The notes: a model not told the origin generated them from the letters alone. A stretch of 64,000 nucleotides of DNA from Pedobacter sp014947265 (GCF_014947265.1 NZ_JADCNK010000023.1:17055-81054), one strand, 5' to 3'; numbered from the stretch's first letter, positions 1 to 10,531 are shown. A program made the numbers and translations.

Positions 1-1
1 C

Positions 2-601
2 GCAGAATCTCCGTATCAAAAAGTTGCCCCAATGATTTTTAATCGAATTTATAAAGATGAAGGAGGAGTAATTTTAATTCGATTAAACGAGGCACAAAAC
101 ATCAGCACTTCGCTGGCACAAATCGATGCGCTAGTAAAAGCTATAAACCCAGATTATCCCGTAGACAGGAGATTTGTCAGTGATTCTTTTGAAGTAAAAT
201 TTCAAAATGAAAAACTTTTGGGTACACTTTCCAACTGGTTCGGTGGCTTTGCCATCTTCATTTCTTGTTTAGGCTTATTGGGATTAGCCCTGTTTATGGC
301 CGAGCAACGTAAAAAAGAAATCAGCATCCGCAAGGTTTTGGGCGCCAGTACAGCCAACATCCTCACGTTATTGAACAAAGATTTTATAAAACTGGTTGCC
401 ATTGCAAACCTGATCGCATTTCCGTTGGCTTATATTATTATCAATAAATGGCTTTCTGCTTACGAATACCGTATTTCGGTTTCCGCCCTACCATTTATTG
501 TGGCCATAAGCCTATCGGTGATTATAGCAATACTTACCGTAAGTGTGCAATCGGTTAAAGTAGCGAAAGCAAACCCGATTGATGCACTTAAATATGAATA
601 A
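2..601 (+). CDS. FtsX-like ABC transporter permease, C-terminal part (cut by window start)
   Basis: The reading frame is open from base 2, so this is the end of a gene that begins before the window. What remains is the end of the last MacB-type periplasmic domain and the complete second FtsX domain: membrane segments near LSNWFGGFAIFISCLGLLGL, then after EQRKKEISIRKVLGAS, and a final helix before the tail ANPIDALKYE. The cytoplasmic loop EISIRKVLGA is the usual coupling loop that contacts the ATPase. The same tail ends the next five proteins, so this is another member of the tandem array. Inferred role: membrane subunit of a MacB/LolCDE-type mechanotransmission ABC exporter in the inner membrane. 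Confidence 0.9.
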   Translation, partial: AESPYQKVAPMIFNRIYKDEGGVILIRLNEAQNISTSLAQIDALVKAINPDYPVDRRFVSDSFEVKFQNEKLLGTLSNWFGGFAIFISCLGLLGLALFMAEQRKKEISIRKVLGASTANILTLLNKDFIKLVAIANLIAFPLAYIIINKWLSAYEYRISVSALPFIVAISLSVIIAILTVSVQSVKVAKANPIDALKYE

Positions 602-677
602 GCCATGCGCTTAGCGTTTGGCGATCAGCGTGGATTTACCGCTAACCGCCAAACACTTTACGCCAACCCTCAATAAT
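602..677 (+). repeat. Spacer sharing a repeat word with 12902-12970
   Basis: This spacer contains TAGCGTTTGGCGATCAGCG followed by GTGGATTTACCGCTAACCGC. The spacer before the ATPase gene (12902-12970) carries nearly the same text in the same orientation, also ending just before a start codon. An in-frame ATG lies at 618, but the conserved family N-terminus begins at 678, so this stretch is treated as non-coding. Confidence 0.6.
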
Positions 678-3050
678 ATGTTTAGACTTAACTTAAAAAT
701 TGCACTGCGTAACCTTTGGCGAAACAAGGTGAGCTCCTTTATTAACGTAATTGGGCTGGCCATTGGCTTGGCTGCCTGTTTAATGTTGCTCTTGTATGTT
801 ACTTACGAATGGAACTTTGATAAGCAGGCTAAAGAATCGGCTAACGTTTTTACCACTATGACCAATATTCCGGGAGACAACGGTAAGATTTTCGGAACTT
901 TTGAAGGCTCAACCACTGCTTTCGGCCCCGTAATTAAACAAAGTTTGCCAGAACTGAAGTACATGGCGAGGATGGACTATGGGGGCAAGAATTTAATAGC
1001 GAACGGACAGAACGCCTTTAAACGTCAATCTAAATTCGCCGAGCCTGATATCTTAAAAATGTACAATTATGAATTTATTTATGGCAACGCGAGCACAGCG
1101 TTAAGTAATCCAAATTCGGTTATTTTAACTGAATCTACCGCTAAAGTATTGTTCGGAACAGCAGATGTACTGAATAAAAGCGTACGTTTTAAAGATCTTT
1201 TGGATTTGAATATAACCGGTGTAATTAAAGATCAACCTGATAATAGCTCCAATAAATTTGATTATTTAATGCCCTGGTCTTTATACGAAACGATTGATGC
1301 AAGCGCCAAAGATCTAAACTGGAGCAATTTTAGTTTTGTAACACTGGTGATGCTAAAAAATGGAGCAAACTTAAATTTGGTTAACCAAAAAATCAATCAG
1401 ATAGAGAAAAAAAATAATATAAATAATGAACAATCACAGGTGCTGTTCCCATTGGCAAGGCTACATTTATATGGTAAGTTCGAAGATGGCAAAAGTATTG
1501 GTGGCGCAATAGAACAGATTTATCTGTTTGTTGGACTCGCTTTTGGAATTCTTTTAATAGCCTGCATTAATTTTATGAACATGGCTACAGCCAAGTCCGA
1601 AAAACGCGCAAAAGAGGTTGGCATAAAGAAGACTATTGGCGCCAACCGTAGTTCGCTGATTGTACAGTTCTTAACCGAATCAATGATGTTAACATTTATT
1701 GCGGTGATTTTTTCGATTGCCATCCTCGAGATCTTTTTGCCCGCTTTTAACAACCTGTTGAATATAAAATTGAATATCTCTTATTTCAACAGCACCAGCT
1801 GGTTAGGCATTCTTGGGATTGTTTTAGTCACCGGATTAATCGCGGGCAGTTACCCTGCATTTTACCTCTCGTCTTTTAACCCCATACAAACCTTAAAAAG
1901 AAAAATTAAAACGAAAAGTTTCTTTTCGGTGAGTTTAAAGCAGGTATTGGTAGTAGGGCAGTTTTGTTTTGCTATTATCCTCATTATTTCCACTTTAGTT
2001 ATCTACAAACAGATCCAGTACATTAAAAACAGACCAGTAGGATTTGATGTGAACACTTTGGTAGAAATGCCGCAGGATGGGGAACTGAAAACAAAATATG
2101 AGCTGCTGCGAAATGAACTCCTAAAATCTGGGGCAGTTACCTCCATGTTCCAATCATCAGTTAGCTTATCGCATCATGGACAAAATTTTGCAGGTATCGA
2201 ATGGGAAGGAATGTTGAAAGCGACAAACAATCAAATGTTTAACCAGGTAATTACCACTTACGATTTTATCAAAACCAATGGCATCAAATTAACTAGGGGG
2301 AGAGATTTTTCGGAGAACTTCGCTTCAGATACCAGTGCTGTGATGGTAAGTGCTTCGGCAGTGAAAATTTTTGACTATAAAAATCCGGTGGGCAAAACAA
2401 TTACCATTTTTGGCGATAAATTTAACATCATAGGTGTTTTCGACGATTATGTCTGGGATTCGCCTTATAAATCGAATAACCCGATGGTGGTGTTTTTTGA
2501 TAAGAAACAAACGGGAAACATCACGATGCGTCTAAATGAAAATAACAGCCTTCAAAGTAATATTGAAACCATCAGCAGAATTACAAAAGCTTTAAATCCG
2601 GCTTATCCATTAGAGATTAATTTTTTAAATAACGTTTATGCTGAAAAATACAATGCCGAAAAAACGTTAGGTATCCTGTCTAATCTTTTCGGTGGACTGG
2701 CCATTTTTGTTTCCTGTTTAGGCCTTTTTGGTCTCGTAGCTTATAGTGCTGAGCAAAGGACAAAAGAATTTGGGGTACGCAAGGTGCTAGGAGCATCTTT
2801 ACTTAATTTAATGCAATTGCTGTCGCTCTCTTTTGTGAAAATGATTGTAGTTGCTATCGTTATCGCTATTCCTTTGAGTTATTATTTAATGAATAAATGG
2901 CTGATGAAATTCGAATTCCACACCGAAATATCATGGTGGATTATGCCGATAGCCGGGTTTGGTACTTTACTAATGGCATTGATTACGGTAAGTTTTCAGG
3001 CCTATAAAACTGCAAGAGCAAACCCTGTAAATGCACTTAAATACGAGTAA
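678..3050 (+). CDS. MacB/FtsX-family ABC transporter permease, two FtsX domains (790 aa)
   Basis: Start placed at ATG 678 because the protein then begins MFRLNLKIALRNLWRNK, the N-terminus shared by all complete members of this array; an ATG 60 bases upstream would add an unmatched leader. Order: first membrane helix at about residues 21-41, MacB-type periplasmic domain, first FtsX domain with three helices at about 280-420 (ACINFMNMATAKSEKRAKEV, coupling loop EVGIKKTIGA), a helix near 435-455, second periplasmic domain, second FtsX domain from about 670 (coupling loop EFGVRKVLGA), and the tail ANPVNALKYE. This duplicated form is typical of Bacteroidota. The substrate cannot be read from sequence; MacB relatives export antibiotics, siderophores, peptides or lipoproteins. 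Confidence 0.9.
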   Translation: MFRLNLKIALRNLWRNKVSSFINVIGLAIGLAACLMLLLYVTYEWNFDKQAKESANVFTTMTNIPGDNGKIFGTFEGSTTAFGPVIKQSLPELKYMARMDYGGKNLIANGQNAFKRQSKFAEPDILKMYNYEFIYGNASTALSNPNSVILTESTAKVLFGTADVLNKSVRFKDLLDLNITGVIKDQPDNSSNKFDYLMPWSLYETIDASAKDLNWSNFSFVTLVMLKNGANLNLVNQKINQIEKKNNINNEQSQVLFPLARLHLYGKFEDGKSIGGAIEQIYLFVGLAFGILLIACINFMNMATAKSEKRAKEVGIKKTIGANRSSLIVQFLTESMMLTFIAVIFSIAILEIFLPAFNNLLNIKLNISYFNSTSWLGILGIVLVTGLIAGSYPAFYLSSFNPIQTLKRKIKTKSFFSVSLKQVLVVGQFCFAIILIISTLVIYKQIQYIKNRPVGFDVNTLVEMPQDGELKTKYELLRNELLKSGAVTSMFQSSVSLSHHGQNFAGIEWEGMLKATNNQMFNQVITTYDFIKTNGIKLTRGRDFSENFASDTSAVMVSASAVKIFDYKNPVGKTITIFGDKFNIIGVFDDYVWDSPYKSNNPMVVFFDKKQTGNITMRLNENNSLQSNIETISRITKALNPAYPLEINFLNNVYAEKYNAEKTLGILSNLFGGLAIFVSCLGLFGLVAYSAEQRTKEFGVRKVLGASLLNLMQLLSLSFVKMIVVAIVIAIPLSYYLMNKWLMKFEFHTEISWWIMPIAGFGTLLMALITVSFQAYKTARANPVNALKYE

Positions 3051-3119
3051 TCCAGTTGGCAGTTTTCAGTTAACAATTTAACAATTAACCAGTTTAACAA
3101 TTAATACAGTTAACCTATC

Positions 3120-5501
3120 ATGTTTAGACTCAACTTTAAAATAGCCCTGCGTAACCTTTGGAAGAACAAAGGCTTTACCTTGATCAATGTTGGTGGATTG
3201 GCAATCGGCATGGCCTGTTGTTTGATGTTACTTTTGTATGTATACTACGAATGGAGCTTCGATAAGCAATATAAAAATGCTAATAAGGTATATATTGCTG
3301 CATTAAACTTAAAGTTTAACGGCAAACTGGCTACTACCATGGCGGTTCCGAATAAACTAGCCAAAGCAGGCGCTTCAGAACTGCCGGGCATTAAAAGTGC
3401 AGCCCGCATGTCGATGAATAACGGAGAGAAGTTGTTCAGCCGTAATCAGCATAATTTTAAACTTTCAGGGATGAATGTTGATCCGGATTTTTTAAAGATC
3501 CTGGATCACAAATTCATTTACGGAGATCTAAATACGGCTTTAAACGAACCGAATAATGTATTGATCAGCCAATCTACTGCTAAAAGACTATTTGGCGAGG
3601 AGAACCCGATCGGACAAAGCATCAAATATGATAACAGGATCAGTTTAAAAGTGACAGCCGTTATAGAAGACCTTCCCAAAAACCAGAGTATGCAATACGA
3701 TGTGTTGCAGCCATGGGCTTTTTTTGAACAGGAAAATCCTTCTGAAAAAGAAAATAGTTGGGGCGCCATTACCTGTTTAACTTTATTTCAGCTTAAGGAT
3801 AATGCTTCCCTGGAGGCTACAAATGCGGCTCTAAAACATTTTATTGTAGATAAAGAGCCTGATTTAAAAGAAATGACTTATGAACCTTTTCTTTTTCCTT
3901 TGAGCAAACTTCACCTGTATGATGATTTTGATAATGGAAAAGTGGTCGGGGGTAAAATCGATCAGTTAAGATTATTCGTTTTTCTGGCTATATGCGTGCT
4001 GTTTATCGCCTGCATCAATTATATGAACCTTTCTACAGCCAAATCTGAAAAACGGGCGAGAGAAGTAGGGGTGCGAAAAGCTTTAGGATCAACCCGCAAC
4101 ACCATTATGGGGCAGTTTATGGTAGAATCATTCTTATTGTCGTTTTTAGCCATGTTGATCGCTTTCACGCTACTCGAGGTTTCATTACCTTATTTTAACA
4201 ACCTGCTCGATATTTCAATCAAAATTAATTATGGCGCAACCGGCTTTTGGGCGGTATTGCTTGCTATGATTTTGATTACCGGTCTGCTTGCCGGCAGTTA
4301 TCCTGCATTTTACCTCTCCTCTTTTATCCCTGTAAAAGTACTTAAGGGATTTAAAGGCTCAACAGGTTCATTATCAATTCGTAAAATCCTGGTGGTGGTA
4401 CAGTTTAGTCTTTCCATCTGCATGATTATTTCGGCAATTGTAATTTATAGCCAGATCCAGCACCTTAAAAATAAGCCTTTAGGTTTTGATGAAACGGCAT
4501 TGGCACAGATCGACCTGGAAGGGGAATGGACAAAACCCGAAAAACTCAAAACCTTTAAAAATGAGCTGGAAAGGGAAGGGGCTATTGTTGCCGCAACGGA
4601 ATATGCTAACTCTTTTACCAATAGCGGTCACATTACTGGCGATATTCAATGGCCCGGCAAACCTAAAAATGATGTCTCTATTATTAATTATAGAAGTACA
4701 GGTTTCGATTTTGCCAAAACAACTGGTGTAAAGATTCTTGCAGGGAGAGATTTTGATTCTAAATTTTCAGCTGATACCTCTACATCTCTGCTCCTCAATC
4801 AAAGTGCTGTTAAAATAATGGGGTTAAAAAATCCTGTCGGTACCGTTATCCATTGGGGCGATAACCCGCCACTTAAAGTGGTGGGCGTTGTGCAGGATTA
4901 TTCTAGCGAATCACTTGCTTCTAAAATAGAGCCTACAGTTTATTATTACAATGTTAAAACGAGTCGGGTTTTGCTGCTTAAACTCAATCCTAAGCAATTG
5001 CTTTCTAATTCAATCGAAGCGATAAAATCGGTAAGTCGACGTTTAAATCCTGCTTATCCAATTGAAGTGAAAATGGTTAGCCAGGGCATGGCCGAAAAAC
5101 TCCGGAGCGAAAGGTTACTTAGCGTCCTTTCGAACATTTTTGGAGGATTTGCCATTTTTATTTCCTGCTTAGGTTTATTGGGTTTAGCGCTATACACCGC
5201 TGAACAGCGCAGTAAAGAAATCAGTATCCGTAAAGTATTGGGCGCCAATCTTTCTGATATCCTGATCCTTTTGAACAAAGATTTTATGAAACTGGTAATC
5301 ATTTCCAATGTGATCGCTATCCCGGTAGCCTATATTCTTGTTGCCAAATGGCTGGAAAAATATGATTATAAAATTACGATTAATCCATGGCCTTTTTTGC
5401 TTGCCCTTTTAACCTCGGTAATTATTGCCATTTTAACAGTAAGCCTGCAAACCTTTAAAGTGGCCAAAGCAAATGCTGTTGATGCACTTAAATATGAATA
5501 A
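3120..5501 (+). CDS. MacB/FtsX-family ABC transporter permease, two FtsX domains (793 aa)
   Basis: Third member of the array, starting MFRLNFKIALRNLWKNK and ending ANAVDALKYE. N-terminal helix at about 21-42, first FtsX domain with coupling loop EVGVRKALGS, second with EISIRKVLGA. Its C-terminal FtsX domain is much closer to that of the partial gene at the window start (both SNxFGGFAIFISCLGLLGLAL) than to its immediate neighbour's, which suggests repeated duplication with domain-level exchange. The 69-base spacer before it is a low-complexity run built from TTAACAATT. No promoter was found, so co-transcription with its neighbours is likely but not proven. Confidence 0.9.
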   Translation: MFRLNFKIALRNLWKNKGFTLINVGGLAIGMACCLMLLLYVYYEWSFDKQYKNANKVYIAALNLKFNGKLATTMAVPNKLAKAGASELPGIKSAARMSMNNGEKLFSRNQHNFKLSGMNVDPDFLKILDHKFIYGDLNTALNEPNNVLISQSTAKRLFGEENPIGQSIKYDNRISLKVTAVIEDLPKNQSMQYDVLQPWAFFEQENPSEKENSWGAITCLTLFQLKDNASLEATNAALKHFIVDKEPDLKEMTYEPFLFPLSKLHLYDDFDNGKVVGGKIDQLRLFVFLAICVLFIACINYMNLSTAKSEKRAREVGVRKALGSTRNTIMGQFMVESFLLSFLAMLIAFTLLEVSLPYFNNLLDISIKINYGATGFWAVLLAMILITGLLAGSYPAFYLSSFIPVKVLKGFKGSTGSLSIRKILVVVQFSLSICMIISAIVIYSQIQHLKNKPLGFDETALAQIDLEGEWTKPEKLKTFKNELEREGAIVAATEYANSFTNSGHITGDIQWPGKPKNDVSIINYRSTGFDFAKTTGVKILAGRDFDSKFSADTSTSLLLNQSAVKIMGLKNPVGTVIHWGDNPPLKVVGVVQDYSSESLASKIEPTVYYYNVKTSRVLLLKLNPKQLLSNSIEAIKSVSRRLNPAYPIEVKMVSQGMAEKLRSERLLSVLSNIFGGFAIFISCLGLLGLALYTAEQRSKEISIRKVLGANLSDILILLNKDFMKLVIISNVIAIPVAYILVAKWLEKYDYKITINPWPFLLALLTSVIIAILTVSLQTFKVAKANAVDALKYE

Positions 5502-5581
5502 AAGCTGAAAGCTAAAAGACTAAAGACTAAAGCGAATTGCTAGAGTCTTGATACCAGATACTAAATACTTGATACTAAAAT
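5502..5581 (+). repeat. Spacer built from post-stop and pre-start repeat words
   Basis: After the stop codon comes a purine-rich word with AAGACTAAAGC at 5523-5533. The second half is a degenerate repeat of GATACTAAATAC running up to the next ATG. The same two-part architecture recurs at 7958-8038 and 10433-10531, and the two halves also occur separately at sucC and murA. No open frame or terminator was seen. Confidence 0.7.
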
Positions 5582-7957
5582 ATGTTCAAATTAAACTTAA
5601 AAATCGCATTGCGAAACCTTTGGAGAAATAGAGGTATTACTTCAATTAATGTTGGTGGTTTAGCCATTGCTTTGGCTGCTTTTATTTTAGTTGTGCTTTA
5701 TTTTACTTACGAAACCAGCTTCGATAAAACCAATCCAAACTACAACAATATTTATGTAGTTGGACGGATTGAGCCTGATTTTAAAACGAACTACACTTCG
5801 CCGCCATTTGCAAAAGCAATAAAACAGAATTTCCCGGAGGTAGAAAATGCGGGAATTACAAAACGCGGGTTTTTTGAATTTACCATGAAGAATGGCAAGA
5901 ACACGTTATTTGCCAAAAACTTTATGCAGGCTGATTACAATGCAGCTAAAATTCTCAATTTAAAACCTACGGGCGGATTAGAGAAACCTTCAGGTGATGC
6001 TGACAGACTTTCTTACCTGAGCGAGGAAAACATGAAAGTGCTTTTTCCAAATAAAACAGATAACAAGCCTGAAATGGTAGGAATGGGAGCAAGCAATTCG
6101 GGCATTACCAGTAAAATTAATGGTTCAATTAAAAATAATTTACATTCAAATATTACTTTCGACGGCATTTCAATCGGTAATGAAATAGGGCAGGGTGAAA
6201 ATTATGGATATAACAATTACACGACCTATATTCAGGTAAAACCTGGAACTGACGTTGCAAATCTGGAACAAAAAATCACAGACTTATACCGGAAAGAATT
6301 ATTAAAAGGCGAAACTGACCAGAAAACAATAGAAGAAATAAAAGGTGTTTCAACATTTTTAGACCCGCTTGCAAATTTGCACCTCAGGCCAAAGGCGGGT
6401 AATGATGCGCCTTATAAAATACTAATCGCCCTTTCTGTACTTGGAATTCTGATCCTGGTTATTGCCTGTATCAATTTCACTAATCTAAGCATTGCTCAGG
6501 CTACAAAAAGGGCCAAAGAAGTCGGCATAAAAAAAGTAATGGGTGCTTATCGTTTCCAGCTTACCAGGCAATTTCTTACCGAAATATTTATTCAATGTTT
6601 TGTCGCTACAATTCTTGCCTTAACAATAGCAGAATTAGCCTTGCCATATTTCAATAACCTTTTTCAGGTTAGTTTATCCATCTGGAATATTGAAAATAAC
6701 TTATTCTGGCAATTGCCCTTAATTTTATGCCTGATTACATTTGTGGCAGGCACTTATCCAGCCTTAGTATTATCCGGTTTCAAACCTGCGTTAGTGCTAA
6801 AAGGTAATTTTTCGACCAGTAAACAAAGTTCATGGCTGCGAAATGGCCTATTGATTTTTCAGTTTAGCATTGCGGTGATTTTTATAATCGGTTTGTTCAT
6901 CATCAACGCCCAGTTGAAATATATGCGGACTCAGGATCTGGGTTTTACAGCAAATCAGGTTGTTTACATTAAAAACATAAGCCTTTTCAATAAACATGAA
7001 AAATTTGCTCCGGTTAGAGATAAAATCTTAAAAATCCAGGGAATAAAATCAGTAACTGTAGCTACTGGTGTTCCTGATGGGAGCGAAAATGGAGGTAACG
7101 GTTATACCGTAAATGGTGTGCAGAAAAGCATTGATTTTGTCGATGTGGATTTTGATTACTTTGAAACACTTGATATTAAATTAAAAGAGGGGCGGTTTTT
7201 CTCAAAGTCATTTAGTACCGATACTACGAATTCTGTTGTGATAAATGAAAGTGCTGTTGCGAAATATGGAATTAAAAATCCAGTCGGACAAACAATAAGA
7301 GGCTGTAATATAGATTATAAGATTGTAGGGGTAGCAAAAGATTTTAAAGCACAAGGATTTGAAAGTGCCGTTCAGCCTACTATTTATGCAATTAAAAATC
7401 CTTGCGGAAATTCAAAAACACAAATTATGGTTAAAATTGAGGAAAATAAAATGGCTGATGCTTTGGCTGCTTTGAAAGCACAATGGCCACAAATAAATCC
7501 TCAGGACGGCGAAGACTTTCGATATGAATTTTTAGATGAACTTTACGGCAAACTTTTCAAAAAACAGGAGCAGTTACAATCCGTGTTTTTCGCAGCCGCA
7601 TTGCTCACCATCTTCATTGCTATTTTGGGTTTGTTTGCCTTTGCAAAATACATCACCAACGGACGCATCAAAGAGATTGCAGTGCGCAAAATTTTGGGTG
7701 CAAGTGATATTCAGATCTTCAAATTAATTAACAGTTCATTTTTTATCATGGTACTCGTAGCTAACGTAATTTCCTGGCCGGTAGCTTATATCCTTACTAA
7801 AAAATGGCTCGAAACTTTTGCCTACCGGATTGATTTACCTGTGCTGCCCTTTGTTAGTAGCGCAACAATTACCATTTTATTAGCTGTAATAACTGTAAGC
7901 ATTCAGGCAAAAAAAGCGGTTAAAGCAAACCCTGTTGATGCGTTGAAATACGAATAA
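5582..7957 (+). CDS. MacB/FtsX-family ABC transporter permease, two FtsX domains (791 aa)
   Basis: Fourth member of the array (start MFKLNLKIALRNLWRNRG, end ANPVDALKYE). It is the most divergent: the first periplasmic domain is different in sequence (for example SYLSEENMKVLFPNKTDNKP) and the second FtsX domain reads TIFIAILGLFAFAKYITNGR with coupling loop EIAVRKILGA. Helices are expected at about 21-42, 280-420, 425-450 and 670-785. The domain order is that of its neighbours, so it should be a membrane subunit of the same kind of exporter. Distinct periplasmic domains across the array suggest different partners or substrates while sharing an ATPase; that is inference. Confidence 0.9.
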   Translation: MFKLNLKIALRNLWRNRGITSINVGGLAIALAAFILVVLYFTYETSFDKTNPNYNNIYVVGRIEPDFKTNYTSPPFAKAIKQNFPEVENAGITKRGFFEFTMKNGKNTLFAKNFMQADYNAAKILNLKPTGGLEKPSGDADRLSYLSEENMKVLFPNKTDNKPEMVGMGASNSGITSKINGSIKNNLHSNITFDGISIGNEIGQGENYGYNNYTTYIQVKPGTDVANLEQKITDLYRKELLKGETDQKTIEEIKGVSTFLDPLANLHLRPKAGNDAPYKILIALSVLGILILVIACINFTNLSIAQATKRAKEVGIKKVMGAYRFQLTRQFLTEIFIQCFVATILALTIAELALPYFNNLFQVSLSIWNIENNLFWQLPLILCLITFVAGTYPALVLSGFKPALVLKGNFSTSKQSSWLRNGLLIFQFSIAVIFIIGLFIINAQLKYMRTQDLGFTANQVVYIKNISLFNKHEKFAPVRDKILKIQGIKSVTVATGVPDGSENGGNGYTVNGVQKSIDFVDVDFDYFETLDIKLKEGRFFSKSFSTDTTNSVVINESAVAKYGIKNPVGQTIRGCNIDYKIVGVAKDFKAQGFESAVQPTIYAIKNPCGNSKTQIMVKIEENKMADALAALKAQWPQINPQDGEDFRYEFLDELYGKLFKKQEQLQSVFFAAALLTIFIAILGLFAFAKYITNGRIKEIAVRKILGASDIQIFKLINSSFFIMVLVANVISWPVAYILTKKWLETFAYRIDLPVLPFVSSATITILLAVITVSIQAKKAVKANPVDALKYE

Positions 7958-8038
7958 TAGCTGAAAACTTAAAGATCAAAGACTGAGGTAACTTGCTGGT
8001 GTCTTGATACCTGATACTAAATACCTGATACTACGAAA
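7958..8038 (+). repeat. Spacer with repeat words between permease genes
   Basis: Same two-part composition as 5502-5581: a purine-rich post-stop segment (a looser version of the AAGACTAAAGC word), then GTCTTGATACCTGATAC and TGATACTAAATAC leading to the ATG at 8039. Confidence 0.65.
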
Positions 8039-10432
8039 ATGTTCAAACTTAACCTCAAAATCGCCTGGCGAAACCTCTGGAAAAACAAAGGTTATACATT
8101 TATTAATGTTCTAGGCTTATCAATCGGGATGGCCAGTTGTATTTTGATCTTTATTTTTATCCGTTATCAAATGAGTTTTGATGAAGGATTTAAAAATGAG
8201 AACAGGATCTTCAGAGTTGTTACCAACTGGAAATACAATTCATATGATGACTTTTCCGCAGGTGTTCCAATACCTTTTTCTGCCGCCGCCAGAAATGAGA
8301 TCGCAGGATTTGAAAAAGTTGGAACGATCTTAAAAAGGGGGGGGATTATCAGCGTAAAAGATGCAACTGGTAAAGAGAAACTTAAGTCCCGCGAAGCCGT
8401 TTACTATACCCAGCCTGATTTTTTTGATGTTTTTAGTGATATAAAATGGATTTATAGTGCTCCGGAATTGGCATTGTCAAAACCAAATTCAGCTGTTTTA
8501 TCAGAAAAATACGCGATTAAATTTTTTGGTAGCGTAAAAAGTGCTATCGGCAAAACCATAACTATAGGAGATAAAACCAATTTACTGGTTGCCGGAATAA
8601 TTGAAGACCAGCCACAAAACAGTAGTTTTCCGCTTGGTGTTATAATTAGCTACGAAACCTATGCCGGCAGATTTAACGAGAACTGGGACTCTGTAAATTC
8701 AAGCACTTCGAGTTATGTATTATTAAAAGATGGACTAACAGCGGAAGATGTTCAGGCATCGTTAACCAGGTTTAATCAAAAATATTATCCAATTGAAAAA
8801 ATAGCAGGTAATCAAACGAATAAGCTTCAGCCATTAAGAGATATACATTTTAGTGAAAAATACGACAACTTCGCAGATTCATCGATTAATAAAAGTGAAC
8901 TTTATGGACTTGCTGTAATTGGCTTGTTTCTCATCATCACAGCCTGTATAAATTTCATTAATTTAACTACGGCACAATCAGTTAACCGCTCAAAAGAGGT
9001 AGGCGTTCGCAAGGTGATGGGCAGTAAAAGAAAACAACTGGTAAGCCAGTTCCTGACGGAAACTTTCGCCGTGAGTCTGGTTGCCTTGCTCATCGCCTGT
9101 GTTATCACTGAACTGGCTATTCCGCCGATGCAGAATTTGTTTAAGGGCAGGATCGAATTCAGCCTGTTCGCTCATCCGATAATATTCATTTTTATGGCCA
9201 TTCTTGTTGCGTTTGTGAGTTTTCTGGCAGGTTTTTATCCGGCAATAATTATTTCGAAGTTTAATCCTGCACTAGCCATCAAAAACAAAATTTCGCTCAA
9301 TAACGGAGGTTTAAGTCTCCGGAAAATTCTGGTTGTGGTTCAGTTTTCAATAACCGTTATATTGATTATCGGAACTTTAGTAATCATTAGGCAAATGCAA
9401 TATGTTCAGGAAAAACCCTTAGGATTTAATCCGAACGCTGTAGCGATGGTTGGCATACCGACTGATAGTTTAAGCAAAATCAAATACAACACTTTTAAGG
9501 AAAGAATACTTAGAATTCCGGGGGTAAAAGAAATGAGTTTTTGTCAGTCGGCCCCATTATCAAGCAATATTAATTCCAGTGATTTTACCTATAACGGAAT
9601 AAAAAATGAGGATTTTGAATTGAGAAATATGCGTGCCGATGAAAATTTCTTCAAAGTTTTTGATTTGAAATTGATAGCTGGAAAAATCTTTCGTAAGAGT
9701 GATACGGCGAATGCTTGTGTAGTAAATGAAACTTTTTTGAAGAAGATGCACATCCTCAAACCGCAGGATGCGATTGGAAAAGTGATTCGTGCGAGTGGAA
9801 ACACAGTTCCGATATCTGGTGTGGTGAAAGATTTTAACGACCAGTCTTTAAAAGAACGTATTTCCGGATTAGCAATTTTTCCTGGTAATGATCAATATTG
9901 GAATGTTGCGATAAAAATGGATGCTGAAAAATTGGTTTCTTCAATGAAAGAAATTGAAGCGGTTTGGAAAGAAAGTTTTCCCAATGGGATTTTCGATTCG
10001 GGTTTTGTAAATGAAAGTATAAATAGCTATTATGAAAGTGAGCAAATCATGGGAACATTATTTAAGGTTTTCGCAGGCGTGATCATCTTCATTTCCTTTA
10101 TTGGTTTATTTGGATTAATTTCTTTTGTCGCTACACAACGAACCAAAGAAGTTGCCATTAGAAAAGTATTAGGCGCATCAACCATCGAATTGGTAAAAAT
10201 GCTGAACGGTTCATTCCTGATTATGGTTTTTATCGCAAATCTTGCGGCATGGCCACTTGCATATTTATTCGTTTCAAAATGGCTTTCGGGCTTTGTCTAT
10301 CGGGTTGATATCAGTGTCTGGCCATTTGCATTGGCAATGGCAATATCAATGGCAATAACACTAATAACAGTAAGCATCCGATCCTATAAAGCGGCTGTCA
10401 CTAATACAATTAATGCACTGAAATATGAATAA
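8039..10432 (+). CDS. MacB/FtsX-family ABC transporter permease, two FtsX domains (797 aa)
   Basis: Fifth member of the array, with start MFKLNLKIAWRNLWKNKG and tail TNTINALKYE. The first FtsX domain contains TACINFINLTTAQSVNRSKE and coupling loop EVGVRKVMGS; the second contains ISFIGLFGLISFVATQRTKE and EVAIRKVLGA. The length matches the other complete members. As in the others, each FtsX domain follows a MacB-type periplasmic domain. Likely an inner-membrane subunit of an ABC exporter served by the ATPase at the end of the array. Confidence 0.9.
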   Translation: MFKLNLKIAWRNLWKNKGYTFINVLGLSIGMASCILIFIFIRYQMSFDEGFKNENRIFRVVTNWKYNSYDDFSAGVPIPFSAAARNEIAGFEKVGTILKRGGIISVKDATGKEKLKSREAVYYTQPDFFDVFSDIKWIYSAPELALSKPNSAVLSEKYAIKFFGSVKSAIGKTITIGDKTNLLVAGIIEDQPQNSSFPLGVIISYETYAGRFNENWDSVNSSTSSYVLLKDGLTAEDVQASLTRFNQKYYPIEKIAGNQTNKLQPLRDIHFSEKYDNFADSSINKSELYGLAVIGLFLIITACINFINLTTAQSVNRSKEVGVRKVMGSKRKQLVSQFLTETFAVSLVALLIACVITELAIPPMQNLFKGRIEFSLFAHPIIFIFMAILVAFVSFLAGFYPAIIISKFNPALAIKNKISLNNGGLSLRKILVVVQFSITVILIIGTLVIIRQMQYVQEKPLGFNPNAVAMVGIPTDSLSKIKYNTFKERILRIPGVKEMSFCQSAPLSSNINSSDFTYNGIKNEDFELRNMRADENFFKVFDLKLIAGKIFRKSDTANACVVNETFLKKMHILKPQDAIGKVIRASGNTVPISGVVKDFNDQSLKERISGLAIFPGNDQYWNVAIKMDAEKLVSSMKEIEAVWKESFPNGIFDSGFVNESINSYYESEQIMGTLFKVFAGVIIFISFIGLFGLISFVATQRTKEVAIRKVLGASTIELVKMLNGSFLIMVFIANLAAWPLAYLFVSKWLSGFVYRVDISVWPFALAMAISMAITLITVSIRSYKAAVTNTINALKYE

Positions 10433-10531
10433 AGCCGAAAGCTAAAAGACTAAAGCGAAAACCAGTCTTGATACTCGATACTGAATACTCGATACTGAAT
10501 TGACTGATACTAAATACTTGATACTACAAAA
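10433..10531 (+). repeat. Spacer with repeat words between permease genes
   Basis: AAGACTAAAGC at 10446-10456 lies 13 bases after the stop codon, followed by several degenerate copies of CTTGATACTCGATACTGAATA and then TGATACTAAATAC before the ATG at 10532. It is longer than its two sister spacers because the pre-start word is repeated more often, which suggests slippage-type expansion. Confidence 0.7.

Noticed and set aside
618..677. Extended start of the permease gene at 678
   Set aside because: The added 20 residues have no counterpart in the four complete paralogues, and the bases repeat a spacer word seen at 12902-12970.
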